DNA of 64,000 nucleotides from Neobacillus citreus (GTDB lineage Bacteria > Bacillota > Bacilli > Bacillales > Cytobacillaceae). Numbering within the stretch: the stretch's first letter is position 1; each line of letters begins with the position of its first letter. Under the pieces are notes generated by a model. It had not been told where the DNA came from, did no database searches, and saw nothing but the letters and a program-made list of their open reading frames with translations. The DNA lies in assembly GCF_018343545.2 (NCBI RefSeq), contig NZ_JAGYPE020000021.1:16385-80384 (forward strand), given 5' to 3'. Below, in pieces: positions 42,805 through 54,270 of this stretch. A program made the translations under genes and the position numbers.

Positions 42805-44976
42805 TTGGAAAAACTGCAGGTGCATTTCATTCGAATTCGCAAACTGCTGGATAATACATTCTTTCGTATTCTTTTTTTCCTGGTATTAGGAATTGTTCTT
42901 TTCACAGCTATGTTTAACAACGTAAAGCCGGAAAAGCTGGATATTGAATTGTTTTCAGTGGCAGGAAAAACGATACGGTCTCCAGGGACAGTCGAAGATA
43001 AGCAAAGCACGGAGAAGAAAAGAAAAGAGGCGCGCGACCAGGTTCAGGCTGTCTATACATTAAAAAATGAATATACGCAAAACCGCGTTGACCTAATTAC
43101 CTCCATTTTCAGCGCTGCGGCTGAAGTAAATGATGAAGTAAAGGATAATAAAAAAAAGCAGGCTGCAGAGGCTTCTGAGGAGCCGCCACAAATTATAGAG
43201 CCTAGTGTTTCAGAAAAAGTTACGATGCTTAAGTCGAAATTAACGCCGACGGTATCGAAGGATTTATCCGATCAGGTTTTTTCCGCATTAGTTCAGGCAA
43301 ATAACGAAGAATTGTCCATTGCAAAAGATTTAACGGTTACCGCCATAAACAATGTAATGACGAAAAGAATATCTGCGGATGAAGTCGAAAATGCTAAAAA
43401 GAGGGTTGAGGAAGAGGTAAAATATTCAGCATTGAGCGAGAATATGAGAATTGCGGCAATTGATCTTGGCAGGTATGCTGTGATCCAAAATGAATTTTAT
43501 GACCCTTCTGCAACCGAAGAACTTAGGAGGCAGGCGGCGGAAAGTGTTGAACCCGTTAAGATTCTACAAGGGCAAATTATTGTAGAAGAAGGGAAACTCA
43601 TAAACCAAGATATTTACCGTCAATTGAAGCTTGTTGGACTGCTACATAACGAAAAATCCTTTAAGCCGTTCATTGGATTAGTTGTTTTAATAAGCATTAT
43701 ACTTACATCGCTTTATTGTTACTTTTACCAAATGAAATCGCTCCCCGAAAAGAGACAAAACTTTTTGTTATTGTTCGGGATGATTTTCATTCTATCAATT
43801 TTTTTATTGAAAATACTCAGTATGCTGCAAGTATTTAATTATTCTGCGATTGGCTATCTATTTCCTGCAGCCTTGGCGGGGATGATGATAAAAATTTTAA
43901 TTGATGAAAAGCTGGCTATTATGACCTCTATCATCCTTGCAGTTTGCGGCAGTGTATTATTTAATGAAGGCGTATCGGGGACATTAAACTTTTCAGAAGG
44001 TATCTATATTTTATTCAGTGCTTTGGGAGGCATATTATTTTTAAGTAATCAAAACCAGCGGTCAAAAATTCTGCAGGCTGGGATATTTTCTGCAGTAGTG
44101 AATCTGTTGACCATTTTGGCTTTAATGTATTTGCCAAACGGGCAATATTCCGGCTTGGAATATGGGTATTATTTTATTACAGCCCTTGTATCAGGTATTG
44201 CCTCTGCGGTGTTGACGATTGGCTTACTGCCTTTTTTTGAGGCAAGTTTCGGCATACTATCAACCATTAGGATGATCGAATTATCGAATCCAAATCATCC
44301 GCTTTTAAGGAAAATCTTAATGGAGGCCCCTGGGACCTATCATCATAGCGTGATGGTTGCAAATTTAGCGGAGTCTGCCTGCGAAGCTATTGGTGCAAAT
44401 GGTTTGCTGGCAAGGGTAGGAAGCTATTATCATGATATAGGCAAAACGCGGCGGCCAAACTTTTTTATCGAAAATCAAATCCACCATGATAATCCGCATG
44501 ACCGTCTGCCGCCGGACAAAAGCGCGAGCATCATCATTGCCCATGTAACGGATGGTTCGAATATGCTAAAGAAGTGCCATATGCCAAAGGAAATAATTGA
44601 AATCGCGGAACAGCATCATGGGACCACCTTACTGAAGTTTTTCTATCATAAAGCGCTTCAGGCCGATCCTGATGTAAGGGAAGATGATTTCCGTTATCCC
44701 GGTCCGAAGGCACAGTCAAAGGAATCGGCCGTGGTGGGAATTGCAGATAGTGTTGAGGCTGCAGTACGGTCCTTATCACAGCCTACGCCAGAGTTGATTG
44801 AGTCTCTTGTGAAAAAAATTGTGGCTGACCGTCTTCAAGATGGGCAATTAAATGAATGTGATCTGACCATGAAGGAAATTGAAACTGTCACTTTCACATT
44901 ATGTGAAACATTAAAGGGGATCTTTCATTCTAGAATTGAATATCCTGAGCTAACAAAGAAGGTGAAACAAGCATGA
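42805..44976 (+). CDS. pgpH: Cyclic di-AMP phosphodiesterase PgpH (YqfF)
   Basis: This 723-residue membrane protein hydrolyses the essential second messenger c-di-AMP. An N-terminal helix and a long extracellular 7TM-HD domain (residues about 40-280) precede seven membrane helices (290-480) and a cytosolic HD domain. HD-domain residues are visible in [31 protein letters not shown] and [16 protein letters not shown]. The start is TTG with GGAGGG six bases upstream. It overlaps ybeY by ATGA. Confidence 0.94.
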   Translation: MEKLQVHFIRIRKLLDNTFFRILFFLVLGIVLFTAMFNNVKPEKLDIELFSVAGKTIRSPGTVEDKQSTEKKRKEARDQVQAVYTLKNEYTQNRVDLITSIFSAAAEVNDEVKDNKKKQAAEASEEPPQIIEPSVSEKVTMLKSKLTPTVSKDLSDQVFSALVQANNEELSIAKDLTVTAINNVMTKRISADEVENAKKRVEEEVKYSALSENMRIAAIDLGRYAVIQNEFYDPSATEELRRQAAESVEPVKILQGQIIVEEGKLINQDIYRQLKLVGLLHNEKSFKPFIGLVVLISIILTSLYCYFYQMKSLPEKRQNFLLLFGMIFILSIFLLKILSMLQVFNYSAIGYLFPAALAGMMIKILIDEKLAIMTSIILAVCGSVLFNEGVSGTLNFSEGIYILFSALGGILFLSNQNQRSKILQAGIFSAVVNLLTILALMYLPNGQYSGLEYGYYFITALVSGIASAVLTIGLLPFFEASFGILSTIRMIELSNPNHPLLRKILMEAPGTYHHSVMVANLAESACEAIGANGLLARVGSYYHDIGKTRRPNFFIENQIHHDNPHDRLPPDKSASIIIAHVTDGSNMLKKCHMPKEIIEIAEQHHGTTLLKFFYHKALQADPDVREDDFRYPGPKAQSKESAVVGIADSVEAAVRSLSQPTPELIESLVKKIVADRLQDGQLNECDLTMKEIETVTFTLCETLKGIFHSRIEYPELTKKVKQA

Positions 44977-45443
44977 CATTACTTATTGATTCATTAGATG
45001 AAACAGAGCAGCTGTCTGACCAACAGATGCTTGATGTTGAAAGGTTACTAAATTTTGCAGCAAATAAGCTAAGCATTGAAGAACATAGTGAAGTTTCGGT
45101 TACCTTTGTGACAAATCAAAGAATCCAAGAAATTAATCGTGAATACCGTGATAAGGACGCGCCAACTGATGTGATTTCATTTGCCATGGAAGAGTTAGGT
45201 GAGGGAGAAATAGAAATTGAGGGCGCGGAGATGCCAAGGGTATTGGGAGATATTATCATTTCAGTTCCTAAGGCAATGGAGCAGGCAGAAGAATATGGCC
45301 ATCCTTTCGTAAGGGAACTTGGCTTTTTAGCTGTGCATGGATTTCTCCATTTATTAGGGTATGACCACATGACAGAGGAAGAGGAAAAAGAAATGTTCTC
45401 TCTGCAGAAGGAAATTTTAAATGAATATGGACTCGCTAGATAG
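44973..45443 (+). CDS. ybeY: Endoribonuclease YbeY
   Basis: This 156-residue zinc endoribonuclease matures the 3' end of 16S rRNA and takes part in ribosome quality control. The zinc motif [11 protein letters not shown] (H-x3-H-x5-H) is intact near residues 121-131. [19 protein letters not shown] is the family signature. It overlaps pgpH by 4 bp and dgkA by 23 bp. Confidence 0.96.
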   Translation: MTLLIDSLDETEQLSDQQMLDVERLLNFAANKLSIEEHSEVSVTFVTNQRIQEINREYRDKDAPTDVISFAMEELGEGEIEIEGAEMPRVLGDIIISVPKAMEQAEEYGHPFVRELGFLAVHGFLHLLGYDHMTEEEEKEMFSLQKEILNEYGLAR

Positions 45444-45810
45444 GCCTAAACGAAAAAAATTTTGGCACACCTTTACCTATGCCATAGAAGGAATTGTGAC
45501 GGCCTTAAAGCATGAAAGAAATATGCGTTTTCATGCAATAAGCGCTGTTATTGTGATTGCCTTTGGCTTGTTCTTCTCTATTACTAAAATAGAGTGGCTG
45601 TTTATTCTCGTTTCAATTGGCGGCATGTTTTCGTTGGAATTACTGAATACGGCAATTGAACGCGTAGTAGACCTGGTAACAAATGAGTATAAACCTCTTG
45701 CTAAACAGGCGAAGGACATTGCTGCCGGAGCAGTGTTCATTTTTGCCATTATTACACTAGTAATAGGAATCGTCATATTTTTACCCTATGTCTTGGAATT
45801 GTTTTTGTAA
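45421..45810 (+). CDS. dgkA: Diacylglycerol/undecaprenol kinase DgkA
   Basis: This 129-residue membrane kinase has three helices and the motif [20 protein letters not shown] with the catalytic Glu residues. In B. subtilis the enzyme phosphorylates undecaprenol rather than diacylglycerol, feeding the lipid carrier of wall synthesis. It starts inside the end of ybeY (GAAGGAAATTTTAA before the ATG). A second ATG two codons later is also possible. Confidence 0.93.
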   Translation: MNMDSLDRPKRKKFWHTFTYAIEGIVTALKHERNMRFHAISAVIVIAFGLFFSITKIEWLFILVSIGGMFSLELLNTAIERVVDLVTNEYKPLAKQAKDIAAGAVFIFAIITLVIGIVIFLPYVLELFL

Positions 45811-45970
45811 GCTTTTGATTACAGGATTTGAAATGGCCGCTTGATTTAGGTAAAATGACTAAACAGCTTCTTCTTAGAAAAAACTATTTTTAAGAATATT
45901 TCAACTATTTTAAATCTTTTATTTTTTTCTTTACAAATAATGTTTTTTTGGAAAATTTGAGGTAAAATAA

Positions 45971-47324
<1,354 letters not shown>

Positions 47325-47478
47325 TGAATCACTTTAACTAAAGTATTAACACTCTTTCAAGAATATGCATAATCAGTTTTAACAAAATTTACGTCTTATG
47401 ATTAATGCGTAGGCAGGCTATGATAATTGTAAGGTTTGAACTGTAACGCTAGTCTAAATATCGAAAGGTGGGGTTTTC

Positions 47479-47622
47479 ATGTTGGATTTTACGTGGAAAA
47501 TATTTAGCCAAACAGGTAATATTGACACATATCTTCTCTTTAAAGAGCTTGAGAAGGAAAACCAAGAAATACCCGGTAATCTGAATGAAGAGCTAGCTCA
47601 AATCGATTTTCCAGTTTCATAA
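47479..47622 (+). CDS. yqzL: YqzL family small protein
   Basis: This is a 47-residue protein, [20 protein letters not shown] at the start followed by [13 protein letters not shown] and [10 protein letters not shown] at the end. It has an AAAGGTGGGG ribosome-binding site. Position between era and recO and the WKIFSQTGN motif identify the YqzL family, of unknown function. Confidence 0.88.
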   Translation: MLDFTWKIFSQTGNIDTYLLFKELEKENQEIPGNLNEELAQIDFPVS

Positions 47623-47653
47623 GCAAGTCACGCGCCTGAAGAAGGTGACAATC

Positions 47654-48406
47654 ATGCTTCAGAAATGTGAAGGCATCGTCATTAGAACAACAGATTATGG
47701 TGAAACAAACAAAATTATTACACTATATACAAGGGAATGGGGAAAGGTTGGCTTTATGGCCCGTGGAGCTAAAAAGCCTAATAGCCGTCTTTCAGCTATT
47801 ACCCAGTTATTCACTCACGGTTACTTCCTCGTTCAAAAAGGAACAGGCCTAGGAGGCCTTCAGCAGGGTGAAGTCATTTCCTCGATGCGATCGATTGGGG
47901 AAGATATTTTTCTAACCGCATATGCAAGTTATATTGTCGAACTAACGGATAAATGTACTGAGGAGAAAAAGCCTAATCCTTTTCATTTTGAATTGCTTTA
48001 TCAGACCCTTCACTATATGAATGAAGGCTTTGATGCTGATATTCTTGTGAATATCTATGAGATGAAAATGTTGAATGTTTTAGGATTATATCCTATCTTG
48101 AATCAATGTTCCGTTTGTGGAAGCACAGACGGGCATTTTTCTTTTTCGATCCGGGAAGGCGGATTTATCTGTCACCGATGTTTAGCCAAGGATCCCTATC
48201 ATATAAAACTGTCACAAGCAGCGGTAAAATTATTAAGATTGTTTTATTATTTCGATTTGTCTAGATTAGGGAATATCTCTGTTAAAGATGAAACAAAGGC
48301 AGAACTGAAGAAAGTTATTTCGGTTTATTATGAAGAATATTCTGGGCTTCATTTGAAGACAAAGAAATTCCTTGACTCGATGGGGCAGTTTCGTAATCTT
48401 TTATAA
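47654..48406 (+). CDS. recO: DNA repair protein RecO
   Basis: This 250-residue recombination mediator helps RecA load on SSB-coated DNA. It has an N-terminal OB fold ([20 protein letters not shown]), a helical core, and a C4-type zinc finger CSVCGS / CHRC near residues 154-180. I chose ATG 47654 with GAAGGTGAC before it; an in-frame ATG three codons earlier is too close to that site. Confidence 0.95.
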   Translation: MLQKCEGIVIRTTDYGETNKIITLYTREWGKVGFMARGAKKPNSRLSAITQLFTHGYFLVQKGTGLGGLQQGEVISSMRSIGEDIFLTAYASYIVELTDKCTEEKKPNPFHFELLYQTLHYMNEGFDADILVNIYEMKMLNVLGLYPILNQCSVCGSTDGHFSFSIREGGFICHRCLAKDPYHIKLSQAAVKLLRLFYYFDLSRLGNISVKDETKAELKKVISVYYEEYSGLHLKTKKFLDSMGQFRNLL

Positions 48407-48414
48407 ATGCGATG

Positions 48415-48443
48415 TTGACATTGTTCAAAGTTTTGGTTAATAT
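48415..48443 (+). promoter_or_regulatory. Sigma-A promoter of the glyQS T-box leader
   Basis: TTGACA (48415-48420) and TAATAT (48438-48443) are 17 bp apart, just after the recO stop codon. The expected start near 48450 leaves room for the whole T-box leader. Confidence 0.75.
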
Positions 48444-48450
48444 TAGCTTT

Positions 48451-48662
48451 AAAATTAATATTTGCGTTGACAGAAAGTAGTACTTAGTCCCCTCTATAAA
48501 AGCGAACCTAGGATAGTGTAAGCTAGGGTATAGAGCATTAAGGAAGGCGTTCTTGAGCAAAGTTGTATTAAGGTGGCTGCTATTTAGGGCAGCAAATAGG
48601 GTGGAACCGCGGGTAACTCTCGTCCCTATGCTTATTATAGGCATAGGGACGGGAGTTTTTTT
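48451..48662 (+). promoter_or_regulatory. Glycyl T-box riboswitch
   Basis: The conserved T-box AGGGTGGAACCGCGGGT lies at 48598-48614. A stem I segment is recognisable (CTCTATA with TATAGAG, and GGATAGTGTAAGC in the loop region). GGC at 48546-48548 is a candidate glycine specifier. The terminator CGTCCCTATGC / GCATAGGGACG with a T run (to about 48662) can be replaced by an antiterminator using the T-box bases. Uncharged glycine tRNA would allow readthrough into glyQS. Confidence 0.92.
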
Positions 48663-48695
48663 ATTTATTAAGAATATGAAAAAGGAGTTATTACG

Positions 48696-50078
48696 ATGAG
48701 TGTAACAATGGAACAGATTGTCTCACACGCTAAGCACAGAGGTTTTATTTTTCCGGGGTCTGAAATTTACGGCGGACTTGCGAACACTTGGGATTACGGT
48801 CCTTTAGGTGTCGAATTTAAAAATAATATAAAAGCTGCCTGGTGGAAAAAGTTTGTTCAGGAGTCACCATATAATGTTGGCTTAGATGCGGCAATCCTCA
48901 TGAACCCGAGAACATGGGAAGCTTCAGGGCATATCGGCAACTTTAACGATCCAATGATTGACTGCAAAAACTGTAAAGCCCGTCACCGTGCTGATAAATT
49001 GATTGAAAATGCGCTTGAAGAAAAAGGAATTGAGATGGTGGTCGATGGCCTTCCGTTTGAAAAAATGGAAGAGCTGATTAAAGAGCATAATATCGCCTGC
49101 CCAGACTGCGGCAGCCACGATTTTACCGGCATTCGCCAATTTAATCTTATGTTTAAAACATTCCAGGGTGTTACGGAAACAAGTGCAAATGAAATTTTTC
49201 TTCGTCCGGAAACAGCTCAAGGTATTTTCGTAAACTTTAAAAATGTACAGCGGACAATGCGTAAGAAACTGCCATTCGGTATTGCTCAAATCGGTAAAAG
49301 CTTTCGTAATGAAATTACACCGGGTAACTTTACCTTCCGTACAAGAGAATTTGAGCAAATGGAGTTGGAATTCTTCTGCAAACCAGGAGAGGAACTAAAA
49401 TGGTTTGATTATTGGAAGCAATTTGCGGAAAAATGGCTCATGTCATTAGGTCTTAACCAAGAAAACTTAAGACTTCGCGACCATTCCGAAGACGAACTGT
49501 CCCATTACAGCAATGCTACAACTGATTTTGAATATAAATTCCCGTTTGGCTGGGGTGAGCTTTGGGGTGTTGCCTCTAGAACTGATTATGATTTAAAGCA
49601 GCATATGCAACATTCCGGTGAGGATTTCAATTATATTGATCCCGAAACAAATGAACGATATATTCCATACTGCATTGAGCCTTCCCTTGGTGCAGACCGG
49701 GTAACGTTGGCTTTCTTAATCGATGCTTATGATGAAGAGCAGTTAGAAGATGGAACATCTAGAACAGTTATGCGTTTCCATCCTGCTCTCGCACCGTTTA
49801 AGGCAGCAATTCTTCCGCTTTCAAAGAAGCTTTCCGATGGTGCACGAGAAGTATTTGAACGATTAGCAAAACACTTTAACGTAGATTATGATGAAGCAGG
49901 CTCTATCGGTAAACGATACCGCCGCCATGATGAAATCGGTACTCCATTCTGTATCACATATGATTTTGATTCCCAGGAAGATCAAATGGTTACCGTTAGA
50001 GACCGCGACACAATGGAACAAACAAGGGTTCCAATAGCGGAGCTTGCTGCATTCTTACAAGAAAAGGTATCATTCTAA
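48696..50078 (+). CDS. glyQS: Glycine--tRNA ligase, homodimeric type
   Basis: This 460-residue class II synthetase charges glycine tRNA. It is the single-chain (alpha-2) type: motif 1 [19 protein letters not shown], a zinc-binding insert ([19 protein letters not shown]), motif 2 [20 protein letters not shown], motif 3 [16 protein letters not shown], and the anticodon-binding domain at the end. B. subtilis instead uses a two-gene alpha2-beta2 enzyme. Regulated by the T-box immediately upstream. Confidence 0.96.
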   Translation: MSVTMEQIVSHAKHRGFIFPGSEIYGGLANTWDYGPLGVEFKNNIKAAWWKKFVQESPYNVGLDAAILMNPRTWEASGHIGNFNDPMIDCKNCKARHRADKLIENALEEKGIEMVVDGLPFEKMEELIKEHNIACPDCGSHDFTGIRQFNLMFKTFQGVTETSANEIFLRPETAQGIFVNFKNVQRTMRKKLPFGIAQIGKSFRNEITPGNFTFRTREFEQMELEFFCKPGEELKWFDYWKQFAEKWLMSLGLNQENLRLRDHSEDELSHYSNATTDFEYKFPFGWGELWGVASRTDYDLKQHMQHSGEDFNYIDPETNERYIPYCIEPSLGADRVTLAFLIDAYDEEQLEDGTSRTVMRFHPALAPFKAAILPLSKKLSDGAREVFERLAKHFNVDYDEAGSIGKRYRRHDEIGTPFCITYDFDSQEDQMVTVRDRDTMEQTRVPIAELAAFLQEKVSF

Positions 50079-50079
50079 G

Positions 50080-50110
50080 AAAAAGGTGCGGAAACCCGCA
50101 CCTTTTCCTA
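50080..50110 (+). terminator. Terminator of glyQS
   Basis: AAAAGGTGCGG pairs with CCGCACCTTTT around AAAC. The repeat copy C starts a few bases later. Confidence 0.8.
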
Positions 50111-50113
50111 TTT

Positions 50114-50190
50114 GGCTAATAGGAAATTATACATTCAACTACGCCTCTGCTTCGTCCTATCGGACTCGCCAATCGGCTAGTTTTCATTTG
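50114..50190 (+). repeat. Terminator-associated interspersed repeat, copy C
   Basis: GGCTAATAGG follows the glyQS terminator. The conserved core ACTACGCCTCTG, GTCC-tatc-GGAC and ACTCGCC-aatc-GGCTAGT follows, then TTTTCATTTG. The loop of the small hairpin varies while its stem is kept. The larger hairpin has one mismatch. Confidence 0.75.
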
Positions 50191-50285
50191 TAGTTCACAG
50201 CCGATTCATTTCAATTAGTTAGCATTTAGTATATAATATTGCTAAATAAGAGGCTTCCGGGATACTTTCAGGAATTAAAAGGGTG

Positions 50286-50918
50286 GTGAGGACAATCGAA
50301 CTGACAAAACGCCAAGAGCTGATATTAGATATAGTAAAGGAAAATGGACCGATCACAGGGGAGCATATCGCCGACCAATTGAACTTAACCAGAGCTACAT
50401 TAAGGCCGGATCTTGCTATTTTGACAATGGCTGGTTTTTTAGATGCCAGACCCCGGGTCGGATATTTTTATACAGGAAAATCAGGAGCGCAATTATTAAC
50501 GGAAAATCTACAACGAATATATGTGAGGGACTACCAATCCATCCCGGTTGTCGTAAGTGAAAACGTCTCGGTTTATGATGCTATTTGCACCATGTTCCTT
50601 GAGGATGTCGGGACATTATTTGTGGTCGACCAAAATACTGTTTTGGTTGGAGTTCTATCCAGAAAAGATTTGCTTCGGGCAAGTATTGGGAAACAAGAGT
50701 TAACGACCATTCCTGTCAATATCATCATGACAAGAATGCCCAATATAACCATGTGCGAGCGGGATGACCTGCTTATTGAAGTTGCGAAAAAGTTAATTGA
50801 AAAACAAATAGATGCACTGCCGGTAGTGAGAGAAACCGAAAAAGGCTTTGAAGTGATCGGCAGAGTAACGAAAACGAACATTACCAAAGCCTTTGTTGCA
50901 TTAGGTGATGATGAATAA
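50286..50918 (+). CDS. ccpN: Transcriptional repressor CcpN
   Basis: This 210-residue repressor of gluconeogenic genes (gapB and pckA in B. subtilis) is active during growth on glucose. The N-terminal helix-turn-helix is ITGEHIADQLNLTRATLRPD and is followed by two CBS domains (SVYDAICTMFLEDVGTLFVV and IEVAKKLIEKQIDALPVV) that sense nucleotides. GTG 50286 is preferred to GTG 50283 by alignment with the family start. It is paired with ppsR, as in B. subtilis. Confidence 0.93.
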   Translation: MRTIELTKRQELILDIVKENGPITGEHIADQLNLTRATLRPDLAILTMAGFLDARPRVGYFYTGKSGAQLLTENLQRIYVRDYQSIPVVVSENVSVYDAICTMFLEDVGTLFVVDQNTVLVGVLSRKDLLRASIGKQELTTIPVNIIMTRMPNITMCERDDLLIEVAKKLIEKQIDALPVVRETEKGFEVIGRVTKTNITKAFVALGDDE

Positions 50919-50950
50919 AAGTTTGGTAATAAGAAGGAGTTGATTTGGGA

Positions 50951-51760
50951 ATGGTCTCGCCAGTGATTTATGTGGTATCAGATTCAGTAGGTGAAACGGC
51001 CGAATTAGTAACAAAAGCGGCTATCAGTCAATTTAATGGATCCGGGATGACATTAAAGAGATTCCCTTATGTAGAAGATAAGGAAAATATTGATGAAGTC
51101 TTGTCACTAGTTTCTTTGGATCATGCAATGGTGGCATATACACTTGTCAAACCGGAAATGCGTACATACATGAAAGAAAGAACAGATATAGAAGGAATAT
51201 CAGCTGTGGATTTAATTGGCCCGATTATCGATCAAATTCAAAGCTTCAGCGGCAAAGAACCATTGTGTGAACCAGGGCTTGTCCGCAAATTGGATGAGGA
51301 TTATTTTAAAAAGGTGGAGGCAATTGAGTTTGCTGTAAAGTATGATGACGGTCGTGATCCCAGAGGGATTTTAAAGGCAGATATTGTGCTAATAGGTGTA
51401 TCTCGAACCTCAAAGACTCCATTATCCCAGTATTTAGCCCACAAACGCCTAAAGGTGGCCAATGTCCCGCTTGTTCCAGAGGTTGATCCGCCGGAAGAAC
51501 TTTATAAAGTCCCGAAAGAGAAATGCTTTGGCTTAAAAATCAGTCCGGAAAAGTTAAATAACATAAGAAGAGAAAGACTGCTTTCTTTAGGATTAAATGA
51601 TCAGGCTAGCTATGCAAACATTGACAGGATAAAAGAAGAGTTGAATTTTTTTGAAAAGGTAGTACAGAAAATTAATTGTCCTGTTGTTGATGTAACCAAT
51701 AAAGCAGTTGAAGAGACGGCCAATGTTATTTTAAACTATATTCAAAAAGGCAGGCCATAG
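50951..51760 (+). CDS. Pyruvate, water dikinase regulatory protein PpsR-like (DUF299)
   Basis: This bifunctional kinase/pyrophosphorylase-type protein (YqfL in B. subtilis) would phosphorylate and dephosphorylate PEP-forming dikinases. Signature parts are [13 protein letters not shown] at the start, the P-loop [17 protein letters not shown] (about residues 150-166), and [15 protein letters not shown] near the end. YqfL influences CcpN activity in B. subtilis, which suits the adjacency. I chose ATG 50951 after AAGGAGTTGAT; TTG 50945 is in frame and possible. The product is 269 residues. Confidence 0.9.
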   Translation: MVSPVIYVVSDSVGETAELVTKAAISQFNGSGMTLKRFPYVEDKENIDEVLSLVSLDHAMVAYTLVKPEMRTYMKERTDIEGISAVDLIGPIIDQIQSFSGKEPLCEPGLVRKLDEDYFKKVEAIEFAVKYDDGRDPRGILKADIVLIGVSRTSKTPLSQYLAHKRLKVANVPLVPEVDPPEELYKVPKEKCFGLKISPEKLNNIRRERLLSLGLNDQASYANIDRIKEELNFFEKVVQKINCPVVDVTNKAVEETANVILNYIQKGRP

Positions 51761-51788
51761 CACATAATCTTATGATTATGTGTTTTTT
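51761..51788 (+). terminator. Terminator after the PpsR-like gene
   Basis: CACATAATC pairs with GATTATGTG around TTAT, followed by six T bases. Confidence 0.85.
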
Positions 51789-52116
51789 GCTTATTGGCTA
51801 AAAAAAATAATAAATAAAAAGTTATGGCAAAATGATAACGAATATACTATAATAAAAAATTGTGATAAAAATATATGTTTTTAGGTTTAGACTTGCATTT
51901 GAACGAATAAACTATTTACTGTGAGATGTCAAGGGGACCTACAAAAAAAAATTCGACATAAATCCTTTTTTTCACTCTAAGGAATTTTTTTTTGAAATTC
52001 TTATTTTATCGGGAAAATTTCTCCATAACCCGTTTGCCTGCTCGTAAATCGGCGAGTTTTCCCAATAAAATTAATCTGGAAAGAAGGAATATTCGGAGTG
52101 ATGTAGAATTAATAAA
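51789..52116. other. AT-rich gene-free stretch before the yqxD remnant
   Basis: No gene is visible. A TATAAT (51848-51853) lacks a good -35 at 17 bp. CTCGTAAATCGGCGAGTTTTC (split as CTCG, TAAAT, CGGCGAG, TTTTC around 52041-52061) resembles the hairpin of the interspersed repeat family but is degraded. In B. subtilis the dnaG-sigA promoters lie in the equivalent region; I cannot place them with confidence. Confidence 0.4.
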
Positions 52117-52376
52117 ATGGTGAGAGACCACCCGACAATTTATGTCGATGCTGATTCCTGCCCGGTCAAGGCGGAGATTGTCGAAATTGCAAAGAAATTC
52201 GCCATTGACATATTTTTTATCGCCTCCTTTGACCACTAAAACAAGGAAAAGTTCCTTAACGCGAAGGCTAGAAGGAAGGGAGTTTACGGTAAAGGTCCAA
52301 AACCTTCTCGTTTAGCGGATCGGAAAAATTTACGGCGGAATTAACAAAAATTTTGTCGAAATTTGCAGGAATTTAA
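52117..52376 (+). pseudogene. yqxD: Decayed yqxD (YaiI/DUF188 family) gene
   Basis: The N-terminal part (52117-52236) reads HPTIYVDADSCPVKAEI then VEIAKKFAIDIFFIASFDH, a clear YaiI/YqxD start, and ends at an in-frame TAA (52237-52239). The same frame continues with NAKARRKGVYGKGPKP, the family's C-terminal region. A shift of frame near 52325 then gives EKFTAELTKILSKFAGI to a stop at 52374-52376. About half the gene between these parts is missing. B. subtilis has intact yqxD exactly here, between yqfL and dnaG. Confidence 0.85.
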
Positions 52377-52418
52377 AATGAAGGTGTTGAATACCTGTAT
52401 ACCAATGGAGTTGTTTTC

Positions 52419-54227
52419 ATGGCAGACCGTATTGCCGAAGAAAAAATAGAACAAATTCGTCAGGCTGTTGATATTGTCGAGGTAATCAGCGATTATGTCG
52501 GGTTGAAAAAGCAGGGGCGAAATTACTTCGGATTATGTCCTTTCCATGGAGAGAGCACCCCGTCATTTTCAGTATCGCCTGACAAACAAATCTTCCATTG
52601 CTTTGGCTGCGGTGCAGGCGGAAATGTTTTTTCTTTTTTAATGGAACTAGAGGGAATTTCATTTCAGGAAGCGGCTATGAAACTGGCTGCTAGAGGAAAT
52701 ATTAATCTTGAAATAAATTTATCCTCCGCACACTCCGAGAAAAAAATTTCTGATGAACTTCAGGCCATGCTTGATGCTCACGAGCTGTTACGTAAATTTT
52801 ATCATCACTTGCTGGTAAATACAAAAGAAGGACAGCATGCATTGGAGTATCTGCTTGGAAGAGGATTTACACATGAGTCGATTGAAAAATTTCAAATTGG
52901 TTATTCCTTGAATTCGTGGGATTTTGTTTATAAGTTCCTAACGAAACGGGATTTTTCTCCCGAATGGATGGAAAAAGCCGGACTCATCATTAAACGTGAA
53001 AAGGATGGAACATACTTTGATCGATTTAGGGATCGAATTATGTTTCCGATATTCAACAGAAACGGAAATACGATTGCTTTTTCAGGGAGAACACTAGGGG
53101 CCGATGAGCCCAAATATTTAAACAGTCCCGAAACAGCAATCTTTAATAAAAGCAAAATTTTATACAATTACAACTTGGCTAAGCCCAGCATAAAAAAATC
53201 CCAGCAGGCGGTTTTATTTGAAGGGTTTGCAGATGTGATTTCCGCTGACCGCGCCGGAATCGAAAATGGCATTGCGACAATGGGGACATCGTTGACTGAT
53301 GATCATATTGCCCTTTTACGTACTAGCGCGCAAACCATCACTATTTGCTATGATTCAGATAAAGCAGGAATTGAAGCAGCGTTTCGAGCAGGCAACCATT
53401 TGAACGATGCAGGCTTTCAAATAAAAGTAGCTTTAATGCCTGATGGCATGGACCCGGATGAATATATAAAGAAGAACAGTCCGGAGAAATTTCGCGGCGA
53501 GGTAATTGGAGCAAGTTTAACTTGGATGGCTTTTAAAATTCTTTATTTTCGAAGAGGAAAAAATCTTCAGAATGAAGGAGATAGGCTTGCTTATATCGAA
53601 CAAATAGTAAAAGAAATCAGCAAATTAACAAAAGCCGTTGAAAAGGATCATTATTTGCGGCAAATTGCAGCAGAGTTTTCCCTATCATTAGATTCCTTAA
53701 AACAGCAGGAACAGCAGATATATTTTGCGGAGAAGAAAAAGGAAATTGGTAAGAACGAACCAAAATCTAAGCCGATTCTAGTGCAAAAAAAAGTAAATGA
53801 ATTAAAACCTGCGTATTATCGGGCAGAAAGATGTCTCATTGCCCATATGCTAAAAAGCAGGGATAACACCTATAAGGTACAGGAGTTACTACAGGGCGAT
53901 ACGTTTAACGAAGATGAACATCAGGCAATCATAACCTATCTTTTGGCATTTTACGAAGAACATATTAACCCTGATTCAAGCGCATTTTTATCTTATATTC
54001 ATGATGAAAATCTAAGAAGAATAGTCGCCAACATCGAAATGATGTCAATTAATGATGAATTAAGTCATCAGGAATTAACTGATTATATCAAACAGGTGTT
54101 GAAACATAAAAAATTGTTAAAAATAAAGGAAAAAGAAGCCGAGTTAAAAGAAGCGGAGCGACACAGTGATTTTAGGCTGGCTGCTGCGATTGGAAATGAA
54201 ATCAATCAATTGCGTAAATCACTATAG
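52419..54227 (+). CDS. dnaG: DNA primase DnaG
   Basis: This 602-residue primase makes RNA primers for replication. The N-terminal zinc ribbon is CPFHGESTPSFSVSP then HCFGCG (CHC2 type, residues 40-65). The TOPRIM core has VLFEGFADVIS and ITICYDSDKAG. The C-terminal helicase-interaction domain (about residues 455-602) is present. No clear terminator precedes sigA, 43 bp downstream, so both belong to the macromolecular-synthesis operon. Confidence 0.97.
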   Translation: MADRIAEEKIEQIRQAVDIVEVISDYVGLKKQGRNYFGLCPFHGESTPSFSVSPDKQIFHCFGCGAGGNVFSFLMELEGISFQEAAMKLAARGNINLEINLSSAHSEKKISDELQAMLDAHELLRKFYHHLLVNTKEGQHALEYLLGRGFTHESIEKFQIGYSLNSWDFVYKFLTKRDFSPEWMEKAGLIIKREKDGTYFDRFRDRIMFPIFNRNGNTIAFSGRTLGADEPKYLNSPETAIFNKSKILYNYNLAKPSIKKSQQAVLFEGFADVISADRAGIENGIATMGTSLTDDHIALLRTSAQTITICYDSDKAGIEAAFRAGNHLNDAGFQIKVALMPDGMDPDEYIKKNSPEKFRGEVIGASLTWMAFKILYFRRGKNLQNEGDRLAYIEQIVKEISKLTKAVEKDHYLRQIAAEFSLSLDSLKQQEQQIYFAEKKKEIGKNEPKSKPILVQKKVNELKPAYYRAERCLIAHMLKSRDNTYKVQELLQGDTFNEDEHQAIITYLLAFYEEHINPDSSAFLSYIHDENLRRIVANIEMMSINDELSHQELTDYIKQVLKHKKLLKIKEKEAELKEAERHSDFRLAAAIGNEINQLRKSL

Positions 54228-54270
54228 AGTAATTTAGTGTGTTTGATTAATTGAAGGAGGGGACCCCCGT

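Noticed and set aside
48467..48500. Promoter from TTGACA 48467 and TATAAA 48495 inside the T-box region
   Set aside because: The spacing is 22 bp and the start would fall inside stem I; the promoter at 48415-48443 fits better.
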